In this document: piece after piece, positions 14,597-22,686 of the stretch
Position numbering within the stretch: position 1 is the stretch's first letter
How the letters are laid out: every line of letters begins with the position of its first letter
DNA from: JBFMCC01 sp037445635
GTDB lineage: Bacteria; Chloroflexota; Anaerolineae; Anaerolineales; Villigracilaceae
Reading direction: 5' to 3'
Assembly (NCBI GenBank): GCA_037445635.1
Contig: JBBIKC010000001.1
Coordinates: forward strand, 1 to 64,000
DNA length: 64,000 bases
The notes under the pieces: model-generated
What the model was told of the DNA's origin: nothing
What the model saw: only the letters and a program-made list of their open reading frames with translations
Database searches by the model: none
Made by a program: the position numbers and the translations under genes

Positions 14597-17002
14597 TTAA
14601 GGCGTTTGACCCGAATCGGGATTCATCATCAGGCTGGACGTATCCACCGCTTCGAAATCATTCCCCGTCAGCACATCCAGCAAATGGAGCATGTCGTTGT
14701 CCCAGCGTTCATCGGGGACGCCGCTCACGTACCAGTCTGAGCCGTTGTCGGCCAGGATGATGCCGTAGGTTTTCATGGCCTGCAGGATGACCTGCATCTG
14801 CGGCGGGAAGCCAGAAATGTCGTACGAGGCCTTCAAGCGGAAGCGCGCGCCCATCGGCGGGACGCTGGTCAGCACGCCGGGACTGCCGCTGGTGAGATGG
14901 CGCGCGGGCCAGATGTAACTGTTGGTGTTGTTGGCGGTAAATCGCAAGGCGTGGTTGATCGCGCCCGCCTCGACCTCGTCATAGCGTATGAGTCCGGGCA
15001 GGATAGGCAGGCCCGCCGCGTCAGCGGAGGTCCAGCCGTCGGGACGCAGGGCGTGCGAGTTCAGGTCCCAGACCGCGCCCGAGCCGCCGCTCCACTGCCC
15101 GCCGCTGAACGACGCGTCGTAGATTTCATACAATGTGCAATCGTCGGTGTCCAGCGTCAGGATGTGATGGTCGGAGCCGTATTCCATGTTTGGATTGGCG
15201 GGAATCGGATAGGGACCCGCGTCCGATTCGTCGGGATAGTAGAAGTCAACGGTGTAATTCGTGACCGCCGAACCCGTGACCACGTTGTAGGGGATGCCGA
15301 TCGGCCCGCCGTCCCAGGTGCCCGAGCCGAAGTCCATGTGGAACGAATCGCTCCCGCCGATGCTGGCGATCCACTGCGACGATCGCGCGTGGACGGGGAG
15401 GTTGTCCACGCGCGCGTTCCAGACGCTGTCCGCGGGGAAGAGGGGACAACCCGCCAGGCTCGGCCCTGCCGCGCTTGCAGGCGATGTGATTTGATAGATG
15501 ACACCCGTGTTCAGGTTTGCCAAATATAAGTTGCCTTCTTCATCCTCGCCGAAGGTCGAGACACTGTGCGGGCTGTCGAGAATCATCTGGCTGTACCAGT
15601 TGCCGTTTTCCTGTTTTAGCGCCCAGATGCGCCCGGAGCAATAATCGCTGTAGAAATAGAAGCCTTGCAGGGCGGTGTCTGTTCCGCGATAGACGAATCC
15701 GCCGGTGATGGAACAGCCGAGGTTGTGACTGTACTCCGCGACGGGCGGGACGTAATTGGCGGGCGGCACACATCCCGACGAGGGATTGTAGCAATGATTG
15801 CCCTCGAGGATGCGCCAGCCGTAATTTTGTCCGCCCGCGCCGGAGGCGGGCTGGAAGTCCACTTCCTCCCACGAACCCTGGCCGACGTCCGCGGTGTAGA
15901 GATCGTGGGTCAGGCGGTCGAAGGAGAAGCGCCAGGGATTGCGCAAGCCCCAGGCCCAGATCTCGCCGCGGCGTCCGCTCATGCCGACGAAGGGATTGCT
16001 CGGAGGAATCGCATACGGCGCGACGCCGCTTTCCACGTCAATTCGCAAAATCTTGCCGAGCAGTGTGTTGGGATTCTGTCCGTTGTTGTTCGGGTCGCCG
16101 CTCCCGCCGCCGTCGCCCGTGCTGATGTAGAGATAGCCGTCGCTGCCGAAAGCCAGTTGCCCGCCGTTGTGATTCGTATTGGGATGCGCGATGGTCAAGA
16201 GAATCTCTTCGCTGTTGGAGTCGGCCACATTCGGCGTCGCAAGTGGGACATGGAAGCGGGAGACGGTCAACGCGCCGCTGGTGTTGGTGTAGAAAACGTA
16301 GAAGTAATTTTTACTCGCGTAATTGGGCGGGAAGGCCATGCTCAACAAACCGCGTTCGCCCGTGCAACTCAATCGCCCTGATATGTTCAGGAAGTTCGTT
16401 GGCAGGACGCTTCCACCCTGGACGATCTTGATCGTCCCGCACTTCTCGACGACGAAGGTGCGTCCACTGCCGTCGCCCGCGTGGGTCACGTAGACCGGGC
16501 TGGAGAATCCGCTGGCGAATGTCGTCAGGGTCAATTCGGGCCAGGTGATGCTCGGCAGTGGGGTGGCCGTATGAGTGGGCGTGCGCGTGGGAGTGGGTGT
16601 TCGAGTCCGCGTGGGAGTGCGCGTGGAGGTCGGCGTGCGCGTATTGGTTGGTGTGCGCGTGTAGGTTGGGGTTCGCGTAGGAGTCCGCGTGCGCGTTGGG
16701 GTTCTGGAGGGTGTGAGCGTTTTGCTGGGTGTGAGCGACGGCGTAAACGTCTGTGATGGTGTGAAGGATGGCGTACGCGTCAGTGTGGCCGTGCGAGTGG
16801 AGGTGGCAGACGGCGTTAGCGTCAACGAGGGGGTGGGAGTCTTCGACGGCAGGCGCGAAGGGACAATGGTCGGCGTGCGCGTGGGACGCTGGGCGGGGCG
16901 CGCCGGGCCGCTCTGCGCAGGAATCGTCAGTGCGAACGCCAGAAAAACAACCACAACGACCGGGAGGACGAAGCGCTTCACGTCATTCTGCCTCACACTC
17001 AT
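14597..17002 (-). CDS. Secreted glucose/sorbosone dehydrogenase-like protein with Thr/Pro/Arg linker and extra C-terminal domain
   Basis: An 801-residue exported protein. A signal anchor (residues about 9-28) is followed by about 110 residues of TPTRTPT-type repeats. Residues about 155-510 form a PQQ-dependent glucose/sorbosone dehydrogenase (YliI-like) six-bladed propeller, with NHNGGQLAFGSDGYLYISTG and GLRNPWRFSFD as diagnostic blocks and an acidic Ca/PQQ-type loop GDGGGSGDP. A further domain of about 270 residues starts at CPLFPADSVWNARVDNLPVH and carries SFHMDFG, GIPYNVV and SDHHILTLD; I know this as a secreted domain of unknown function that also occurs alone. The first ATG overlaps a TAAAAT box, so the true start may be a nearby downstream codon. 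It probably oxidises an external sugar, but the substrate is unknown. Confidence 0.85.
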   Translation of the reverse strand: MSVRQNDVKRFVLPVVVVVFLAFALTIPAQSGPARPAQRPTRTPTIVPSRLPSKTPTPSLTLTPSATSTRTATLTRTPSFTPSQTFTPSLTPSKTLTPSRTPTRTRTPTRTPTYTRTPTNTRTPTSTRTPTRTRTPTPTRTPTHTATPLPSITWPELTLTTFASGFSSPVYVTHAGDGSGRTFVVEKCGTIKIVQGGSVLPTNFLNISGRLSCTGERGLLSMAFPPNYASKNYFYVFYTNTSGALTVSRFHVPLATPNVADSNSEEILLTIAHPNTNHNGGQLAFGSDGYLYISTGDGGGSGDPNNNGQNPNTLLGKILRIDVESGVAPYAIPPSNPFVGMSGRRGEIWAWGLRNPWRFSFDRLTHDLYTADVGQGSWEEVDFQPASGAGGQNYGWRILEGNHCYNPSSGCVPPANYVPPVAEYSHNLGCSITGGFVYRGTDTALQGFYFYSDYCSGRIWALKQENGNWYSQMILDSPHSVSTFGEDEEGNLYLANLNTGVIYQITSPASAAGPSLAGCPLFPADSVWNARVDNLPVHARSSQWIASIGGSDSFHMDFGSGTWDGGPIGIPYNVVTGSAVTNYTVDFYYPDESDAGPYPIPANPNMEYGSDHHILTLDTDDCTLYEIYDASFSGGQWSGGSGAVWDLNSHALRPDGWTSADAAGLPILPGLIRYDEVEAGAINHALRFTANNTNSYIWPARHLTSGSPGVLTSVPPMGARFRLKASYDISGFPPQMQVILQAMKTYGIILADNGSDWYVSGVPDERWDNDMLHLLDVLTGNDFEAVDTSSLMMNPDSGQTP
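16560..16870 (-). repeat. Degenerate tandem repeat encoding the TPTRTPT linker
   Basis: Short GT/GC-rich units (GTGGGCGTGCGCG, GTGGGAGTGCGCG and variants) of about 6 to 18 bases recur for 300 bases within the sugar-dehydrogenase gene, keeping the Thr-Pro-Thr-Arg reading. It is a coding microsatellite-like region that probably changes length between strains. Confidence 0.8.
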
Positions 17003-17049
17003 TTTAGCAAGCGCCGAGTGAGCCGGGGCGGGTGAAAAGTACTATCTAT

Positions 17050-18087
17050 CTACAACCACAGATTGATGAGCGTCGCGCCGGGAAGCATCTTCTCGCGCAG
17101 CAGTTGATTCCGGTCTATCAGCGTGGCGCGGCCGGCGCCCAGTTCCTGATCCCAAAGTCGACCGCGGGTGAAGACGTTCGAGCCGTAGCGGGCGTTCGAT
17201 TCGTGGATGCGCCCGGCCAGCGCGTATTTCTTCCAAGCCTGGCCCTCCGTGATAACGCCGATGTCACCGGCCTCAACGTCCTTCGGGGGTGGCCAGCCGT
17301 CGTAGCCGCCCCAGGGCGCGTCCCACGTTATCGGAGCCCCGCCGCCGGAGGGCACGGCGATAATCTCGACGCCAAGTTTCTTGAGTTGGGCGTAACAATC
17401 GGGAAACCACGAATCGGCGCAGATCAACGCGGCAAGTCTGCCCGCGGGTGTATCGAAGGCGGGCAGGGCGTCCACAGGCGCGGGCTGGGTGAAGGGCAAT
17501 TCGGATTTGGTTGGATACACTTTGTGTGTCAGTGTGGGATAGGCGCGTCCATCGGGGCCGAACAAGGCCGAGATGTTGTACAAAGGCCCTTTGCCCGGAA
17601 CCACCTTCCCATCCACGACTCGAGGCGCTGGCAGGACGGTCGAAGCGCCGACGATGGTCGCTTTGTATTTGCGCGCCAGGTTCGAGAACGCGGCATTATA
17701 TCCTTCCGCGATGGCCTGCGCGCGCGTGCGGAAGAGGGCGGCCTCCAGCCTGCCCTTCTCTTTCGATGTGATGAAATGCCAGAGAAAGGCCAAAAGGTGA
17801 TCGAAGACCAGGGTGAGCATGGCGCGCTTGAGAGTCGGCGCTTTTAACGCGGACTCGCGTTCCCCATTAAAGGCCAGCCACGCGCCGATGTATTCGGGGT
17901 AAATGATGATCGTCTTGTCATTCAGCCAGCCCTTCTTGTTCGCCTCTTCCAGATAACCGCCCAGTTTGGCTTCGAAGGTTGCGGCCGTGGCGTAATCTGT
18001 GGACAAAAGATACGGTTCGATTCCCAGCAGGTTGCCCTTGCCATTGTCTTTTCCAAGATCAACATATTCTTCGATATGCAAATCCAT
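17050..18087 (-). CDS. Nitrilase superfamily carbon-nitrogen hydrolase
   Basis: A 345-residue C-N hydrolase. The catalytic triad of the superfamily is visible: Glu65 in IIYPEYIG, Lys in LTHKVYPT and Cys in ALICADSWFPD. An unusual insert of about 60 residues after the Glu strand (from LKAPTLKRAML to the NAAFSNLARKY helix) makes it longer than typical 260-300-residue members. It acts on a C-N bond of an amide or nitrile; the substrate is not identifiable. AAAGGAGAATCAA precedes the ATG. The gene lies 44 bases after mmuM on the same strand and could be cotranscribed with the ROK-EamA-MmuM genes. Confidence 0.88.
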   Translation of the reverse strand: MDLHIEEYVDLGKDNGKGNLLGIEPYLLSTDYATAATFEAKLGGYLEEANKKGWLNDKTIIIYPEYIGAWLAFNGERESALKAPTLKRAMLTLVFDHLLAFLWHFITSKEKGRLEAALFRTRAQAIAEGYNAAFSNLARKYKATIVGASTVLPAPRVVDGKVVPGKGPLYNISALFGPDGRAYPTLTHKVYPTKSELPFTQPAPVDALPAFDTPAGRLAALICADSWFPDCYAQLKKLGVEIIAVPSGGGAPITWDAPWGGYDGWPPPKDVEAGDIGVITEGQAWKKYALAGRIHESNARYGSNVFTRGRLWDQELGAGRATLIDRNQLLREKMLPGATLINLWL

Positions 18088-18131
18088 TTGATTCTCCTTT
18101 GGCTGCTACTGGTAATCAGTGATTAATTTTC

Positions 18132-19067
18132 TCACACTCTGGCCCAGTCTGCTATGGCGTGAATATCGTCGGGTGTTGTGCGGCAGCATCCGCCGATGAT
18201 GCGCGCGCCCATTTCATACCAAGTCTTCGACTCCGCGCCATAAGCCTCGCACGAGGCGATTCCACTCCATGTATTGGTGGCTGCATCGTAGACTTCACCT
18301 GAATTTGGATATACCAGAATGGGCTTGCCGGTTACGCCCTTTGCGGCGCGAATGAGCGCGGGGACGAATCTCGGCGCGCTGCAATTGATTCCCACCGCGG
18401 CCACCTGCGGGAACTGGTCGAGCCACGCGGCGCACTCCACAAAAGTCGCCCCTTCCGATATGTGGACTTCATCACGCGCGGTGAAACTGAACCACGCCGA
18501 CGTTTCTGGGAATTCACGCAGTAATTCGACCAGCGCCTGGGCTTCGAGGAGACTGGGGAGCGTTTCGCAGGCCAGGACGTCCGCGCCCGCAGCGACGAGC
18601 GCCTCCATTCTTGGACGATGGAACTGAATCAGTTCCGATTTGCTCAGTCCATACTCCCCGCGATATTCCGAGCCGTCGGCGAGATACGCGCCATAGGGCC
18701 CGACCGATCCTGCCACAATCGGACGCGGCCGCCCGATTCGATTCTTCTCATCGGCCCAGAACTCGTCGCGCGCTCGCTGCGCCAGCTCGACGGATTTTTT
18801 CATCAAATCAATGGCTTCTGTTTCACTCAACCCGCGCCGTGCAAAGCCCGCGAGACTGGCCTGATAACTGGCGGTTGTAGCGCAGTCCGCGCCCGCCGCG
18901 AAATAATCGTAGTGGACTTGTTGAATCAGTTCAGGTTTTTCAATCAGCACTTTGGCCGACCAGAGTGGATCGTTCAAGTCGCAGCCGCGGCGCTCGAGTT
19001 CGGTCGCCAGCGCGCCGTCGAGAATCATTACGGGATGGGATGCAAGAATCTCTTCAATCGGATTCAT
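18132..19067 (-). CDS. mmuM: Homocysteine S-methyltransferase (S-methylmethionine-dependent type)
   Basis: A 311-residue single-domain homocysteine S-methyltransferase. It transfers a methyl group from S-methylmethionine or SAM to homocysteine. The zinc ligands are Cys in VGINCSAP and the Cys pair in IIGGCCRTTPDDI; the N-terminal ILDGALATELERRGCDL is diagnostic. No cobalamin domain is present, which fits MmuM rather than MetH. Its start overlaps the EamA stop by 4 bases, so an amino-acid-type substrate for that transporter (for example S-methylmethionine) is an attractive but untested idea. Confidence 0.9.
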   Translation of the reverse strand: MNPIEEILASHPVMILDGALATELERRGCDLNDPLWSAKVLIEKPELIQQVHYDYFAAGADCATTASYQASLAGFARRGLSETEAIDLMKKSVELAQRARDEFWADEKNRIGRPRPIVAGSVGPYGAYLADGSEYRGEYGLSKSELIQFHRPRMEALVAAGADVLACETLPSLLEAQALVELLREFPETSAWFSFTARDEVHISEGATFVECAAWLDQFPQVAAVGINCSAPRFVPALIRAAKGVTGKPILVYPNSGEVYDAATNTWSGIASCEAYGAESKTWYEMGARIIGGCCRTTPDDIHAIADWARV

Positions 19068-19933
19068 GTTGCCTCTTGCTTTAGTTCACTACGCGTCAAA
19101 AGAATGACCGCAATCAAGATCAACGCTCCGCCGAACAAAATGACGGGGTGCAGGATTTCGCCGAACAACCACGCGGCCAATAATACCGTGACCACAGGCT
19201 CCAGTGTCGAAAGCAGGGATGCATTCGTCGGGCCGATTCTCTGCAGACCAGCCAAAAAAGTAACGACGGGGATGACCGTCGCGATCAGGACGATCGAGGC
19301 CACCACGCCCCAGGCGGTTCCCGTTTGCGGAAAGTGCGTCCCGCGGACGGCGGTCAGCCCGCCGTAAACCAGCCCCGCGGAGGCGAAGATCACCGTGGAC
19401 GACTGGAACGCGGTGACGCGCTTCAAAACGCCTGCGCCGATGATAATGTAAATCGAGTAAATCGCGGCCGCGGCGATTGCCAGTGCGATGCCCTGCCATT
19501 GTCCGCCCTCGGGGTTGGCGGTCAGCGCGGCGCCGAGGGTGGCGAGGACGAGCGCGGCAATCCTGGCAGAGTCGAGTTTTTCTTTCAGGAAGATGACCGA
19601 AAGAACGGCCACGAACACAGGATAGAGATATAGCAGCAGCGCGACCAGTCCCGCCGAGGCGAATTGAATGGCGGTGAGGTATGAGAAAGATTGACCAACG
19701 TATCCTACTGCGCCCATGCCAATCAATTGGAAGAGCGTTTTACCGCGCGGCAGAGTCTCGCGGCGGAAGGCAAGCAGGACGGCCATGAGAACCGCAGCAA
19801 TTGTAAAGCGCAGGAAGAGCAGGGTGAAAGTGTCGAGTCCGTTCTCGTAGGCCAGCCGCCCGAAGATTGCCAGCGTGCCGAACGAAGCCGCCGAGATTGC
19901 GATGAGCAGGATGCCGACGGTCCGATTCATCAT
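19064..19933 (-). CDS. EamA/DMT-family transporter
   Basis: A 289-residue drug/metabolite transporter with ten hydrophobic segments in two EamA repeats; the second begins near GVLKRVTAFQSSTVIFA and ends in the LFGEILHPVILFGGALILIAVIL block typical of the family. Members export amino acids, sugars or nucleotides. It starts with two adjacent ATG codons (19933 and 19930), overlaps mmuM by 4 bases, and is preceded directly by a small Pro-rich reading frame whose stop overlaps the ATG pair. Substrate is unknown; mmuM context suggests a sulfur amino acid derivative. Confidence 0.88.
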   Translation of the reverse strand: MMNRTVGILLIAISAASFGTLAIFGRLAYENGLDTFTLLFLRFTIAAVLMAVLLAFRRETLPRGKTLFQLIGMGAVGYVGQSFSYLTAIQFASAGLVALLLYLYPVFVAVLSVIFLKEKLDSARIAALVLATLGAALTANPEGGQWQGIALAIAAAAIYSIYIIIGAGVLKRVTAFQSSTVIFASAGLVYGGLTAVRGTHFPQTGTAWGVVASIVLIATVIPVVTFLAGLQRIGPTNASLLSTLEPVVTVLLAAWLFGEILHPVILFGGALILIAVILLTRSELKQEAT

Positions 19934-20064
19934 GGGTGTCGCCTCGAGGGCGCGGCGGGAATCTGCCCGGGCGCCGGATCGAATTCGGGTTGGCGGGAAC
20001 AGGTTGAAGATCCGGGCGGAAGCGGGGGCGGAGTCGTCGGCAGTTTTGGGGTGGTCATCGGCAT
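19930..20064 (-). CDS. Possible small Pro-rich ORF between ROK kinase and EamA genes
   Basis: A 44-codon frame (MPMTTPKLPTTPPPLPPG...) starts 10 bases inside the end of the ROK gene and stops with a TGA shared with the EamA start codons. It has 14 prolines and no hydrophobic core. The exact overlaps on both sides are what translational coupling would produce, but composition alone could arise by chance in GC-rich DNA and no ribosome site is evident. It is too short to be judged further. Confidence 0.3.
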   Translation of the reverse strand: MPMTTPKLPTTPPPLPPGSSTCSRQPEFDPAPGQIPAAPSRRHP

Positions 20065-20975
20065 GTCCCGATTGTAGCGCGAAACGAGTCCGTCATCGCA
20101 AGCGCAATAGCGCCAAGGATTCCCGAATTATCGCCCAACATGGGAGGGATGATATATTCGTCAATGTTCTCGGTAATATCTTTGTGTTGCATGTATTGAT
20201 TTAAGGCTTCCTGGACTCTGCGCCTGATGCCCGTAAAGAGAAATCTTTTCTTCATCACGCCTCCCCCGAGGATGACCTTCTTTGGCGATAGTGTTAGGAT
20301 AAGATTGGCGGCGGCCTCGCCGATGTATCTGGCTTCCAATTCCCATACTGGATCGCTGTCGTTGATTGTCTCGGCAGGCCTGCCGCACCGTTTCTGGATG
20401 GCCGGTCCCGATGCCAGGCCCTCGAAGCAGTCTCCGTGATAGGGGCATATTCCTGGAAAGGGATCCTCGATCCAATCGTGGAGGATGCGAATGTGTCCCA
20501 TTTCGGGGTGCAACAGTCCCTTCAATGTCTTCCCGCCGACTACACAGCCGCCGCCTATGCCGGTTCCGATTGTGAGGTAGAGGGAGGGGTCCAGATTTTT
20601 GCTTCCGCCCCAGGCGAACTCGCCAAATGCCGCGGCGTTGACGTCGGTATCAATCGCGATGTCTACCCCCAGGGCGCGCTGGAGCGCGCCGCGCACGTCG
20701 GTGTGACTCCAGCCCGCCTTGGGCGTGGATGTGATGTGGCCGAACGTTGGCGAATTGGGATCCAAATCGAGCGGCCCGAAACAGCCGACCCCGATGGCGT
20801 TGACTTTTCCCGAAGTTGTAAACGGCTGGAAGAAACGAATGACTTCGTGCAGAGTTTCATCGGGTGTGGTGGTGGGAATGCGGACCTGTTCGCGGATGTG
20901 CTCGGGCCCGCTTGCGACGGCGCAAACGAATTTCGTCCCGCCCGCCTCGATGCCACCGAAGAGTTTTTCTGTCAT
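20055..20975 (-). CDS. ROK-family sugar kinase, probable fructokinase
   Basis: A 306-residue ROK kinase. The N-terminal GGIEAGGTKFVCAV is the fructokinase-type ATP loop, DVNAAAFGE carries the catalytic Asp region, and the zinc-binding segment HPEMGHIRILHDW...CPYHGDCFEGLASGPA has the His-Cys-His-Cys pattern of fructokinases. It phosphorylates fructose or a related hexose with ATP in the cytoplasm. The gene has an extended -10 (TGCTAAAAT) only six bases before its ATG, so the message may be leaderless. The small Pro-rich frame and EamA follow with overlaps. Confidence 0.88.
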   Translation of the reverse strand: MTEKLFGGIEAGGTKFVCAVASGPEHIREQVRIPTTTPDETLHEVIRFFQPFTTSGKVNAIGVGCFGPLDLDPNSPTFGHITSTPKAGWSHTDVRGALQRALGVDIAIDTDVNAAAFGEFAWGGSKNLDPSLYLTIGTGIGGGCVVGGKTLKGLLHPEMGHIRILHDWIEDPFPGICPYHGDCFEGLASGPAIQKRCGRPAETINDSDPVWELEARYIGEAAANLILTLSPKKVILGGGVMKKRFLFTGIRRRVQEALNQYMQHKDITENIDEYIIPPMLGDNSGILGAIALAMTDSFRATIGTCR

Positions 20976-20981
20976 GCCATC

Positions 20982-20987
20982 ATTTTA
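20982..20987 (-). promoter_or_regulatory. Extended -10 promoter for the ROK gene, probably leaderless
   Basis: On the minus strand TGCTAAAAT ends six bases before the ATG at 20975. There is no Shine-Dalgarno sequence between them. Confidence 0.5.
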
Positions 20988-21121
20988 GCAGGTTTCGGTT
21001 TTCGGTAGTCTCCCCTTTGGGAGCAGTTTGGTTCTCGCCGCAAAGAGGCGAAGACGGCGAAGTTTTCTGAAAACCGCGCGGGGAAATTCTTCGCGTTCCC
21101 AAAGGTCCCTTTGGCGATGGG
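20988..21121. other. Intergenic region with small hairpins and a CGCAAAGAGGCGAAG-type repeat
   Basis: The gap between the ROK kinase gene and the small membrane protein gene holds a CTCCC-CTTT-GGGAG hairpin (21010-21023), a CGCCGCAAAGAGGCGAAG segment (21037-21054) that looks like a common dispersed repeat, and CCAAAGG-TC-CCTTTGG (21099-21114). None is followed by a T-run, so I do not call a terminator. I see no gene. Confidence 0.4.
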
Positions 21122-21334
21122 TTACAACGCCCAGGCCAGCATCAGACCGAGAATGGCGATGACCAGCCCAAGGTGCAGGAACAGATTCGTGACCGTCACC
21201 CAGTTGGGATAGAGGGCGATTTGCAGGACGAAGTTAAGCACGATGAAACCGATGCCAATCAGCGGGAGCAGGCCTTTGCGGTGGGCGAAGAACTCGGAGG
21301 CGCGGTCAATCAGTTTCGAGAGCCAGGCGGTCAT
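21122..21334 (-). CDS. Small membrane protein with two helices
   Basis: A 70-residue protein: a short amphipathic N-terminus (MTAWLSKLIDRASEFFAHRK) and two hydrophobic segments (about 23-42 and 48-69). Its ATG overlaps the hflX stop by 4 bases, which supports it being translated. No family is recognised. It may act as a small regulator or membrane anchor associated with the preceding genes, but this is not shown by sequence. Confidence 0.65.
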   Translation of the reverse strand: MTAWLSKLIDRASEFFAHRKGLLPLIGIGFIVLNFVLQIALYPNWVTVTNLFLHLGLVIAILGLMLAWAL

Positions 21335-22686
21335 ATGGATTCCTCTTCTTCGGGATGTTCCTCAAGTGTCGAAATCTGCCAGGGCATGTATTGGGCGATC
21401 AGCCGCCCGGGGACGCGTCCCTGCATGAGCACGCTGCCGCGGCCATGCTCGACTCGCTCCACCTGACCCGCTTCGTGGAAGAGCGAGATCAGCGCGCCCT
21501 GCTGGTAGGGCAGGCGCACGCACAGGGGCGTGTAGCGCTCATAAAGTTCCTCGCTGACGAGCGCGAGCAGGTCGTCAATGGCGATGTTCTTGGCGGCCGA
21601 GATGGCGATGGCCTTGGGATACTGCCGCACGATCTCGCGCGCCGACTGCGGGTCGCGCAGGCGGTCAATTTTGTTGAGCGCGGTCACCACGGGGATATGT
21701 CCCGCGTCGATCTCGTCCAATGTTTGCTGCACCGCCTCGAACTGGTTGAGCGCGTTGGGATGGGAAATGTCAACGACGTGCAGGAGCAAATCGGCCTCGG
21801 CGATTTCCTCCAGTGTGGCGTGAAAGGCTTCGACGAGCGTGGTGGGCAGTTTTTGGATGAAGCCGACCGTGTCCGTAAAAAGTGACGTGCGTCCACCCGG
21901 CAGTTCGACGCGGCGCGTGGTCGGGTCGAGCGTGGCGAACAGTTGGTCCGCCACGAAGACGTCCGCGCGCGCCAGGCGATTCAGGAGCGTGGACTTGCCC
22001 GCGTTGGTGTATCCGACCAGTGCGACCGTGGGCAGACGCGAACGCCTGCGCTGGGCGCGGTACCTCATGCGGTGCGCGCGGACCTTTTCCAGTTCCCGTT
22101 TAAGGTGCGCGATCCTGCTCCGGATCTGGCGGCGATCCACTTCCAATTGTGTCTCGCCCGGGCCGCGCAGGCCGACTCCGCCGGCCGAGCCGGTGCGTCC
22201 GCCTCCGCCGCCCGCCTGACGGGCGAGGTGAGTCCACTGGCGGGTGAGGCGCGGCAGGTAATATTCGTACTGGGCCAGTTCCACCTGCAACATGCCCTCA
22301 CTGCTGTGCGCGTGCTGGGCAAAGATATCGAGAATCAGACCGGTGCGGTCCATTACGCGGACCTTGGCGCCCAGGATGCGTTCCAGTTCGCGCTGATGAC
22401 GCGGCAGGAGTTCATCATCGAACACGACCACCTGCGCCAGCGTCTCTTCGACCAGCGCCTTGAGTTCCTCGACCTTCCCCGCGCCGATGAAGGTTTCGGG
22501 ATTCGGGCGCGCCAGGTTTTGCGTGAGTTCACCGACCACTTCCAGCCCGGCCGTATCGGCCAGCAGGGCCAGTTCGGTCAGCGAATCGGTCAACGGCAGA
22601 AGCCCCGCCTGCCCGCGAATTTCAACCCCGACGAGAAAGGCGCGCTCACGCGGCGGGCGCGTCGGTTGCGGTATCTTCTTTGCCAT
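21331..22686 (-). CDS. hflX: GTPase HflX
   Basis: A 451-residue ribosome-associated GTPase that rescues or splits stalled ribosomes, especially after heat shock. The HflX N-terminal domain (ELALLADTAGLEVVGELTQ, then PNPETFIGAGKVEELK) is followed by the Gly-rich linker GGGGRTGSAGGVGLRGPGET, the helical linker, and the G domain with GYTNAGKSTLL (G1), DTVGFIQKLPTTLVEAF (G3) and NKIDRL (G4). The gene starts 41 bases inside the end of the histidine kinase gene on the same strand, so the two are in one operon, and it overlaps the small membrane protein gene by 4 bases. Confidence 0.95.
   Translation of the reverse strand: MAKKIPQPTRPPRERAFLVGVEIRGQAGLLPLTDSLTELALLADTAGLEVVGELTQNLARPNPETFIGAGKVEELKALVEETLAQVVVFDDELLPRHQRELERILGAKVRVMDRTGLILDIFAQHAHSSEGMLQVELAQYEYYLPRLTRQWTHLARQAGGGGGRTGSAGGVGLRGPGETQLEVDRRQIRSRIAHLKRELEKVRAHRMRYRAQRRRSRLPTVALVGYTNAGKSTLLNRLARADVFVADQLFATLDPTTRRVELPGGRTSLFTDTVGFIQKLPTTLVEAFHATLEEIAEADLLLHVVDISHPNALNQFEAVQQTLDEIDAGHIPVVTALNKIDRLRDPQSAREIVRQYPKAIAISAAKNIAIDDLLALVSEELYERYTPLCVRLPYQQGALISLFHEAGQVERVEHGRGSVLMQGRVPGRLIAQYMPWQISTLEEHPEEEESI

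Noticed and set aside
16560..16870. Regularly spaced short repeats suggesting a CRISPR array
   Set aside because: Units are short, degenerate and in frame, with no constant-length spacers; they encode a Thr/Pro/Arg linker.
21099..21114. CCAAAGG-TC-CCTTTGG hairpin as a terminator
   Set aside because: Only a 7-bp stem with a 2-base loop and no T-run on either strand.
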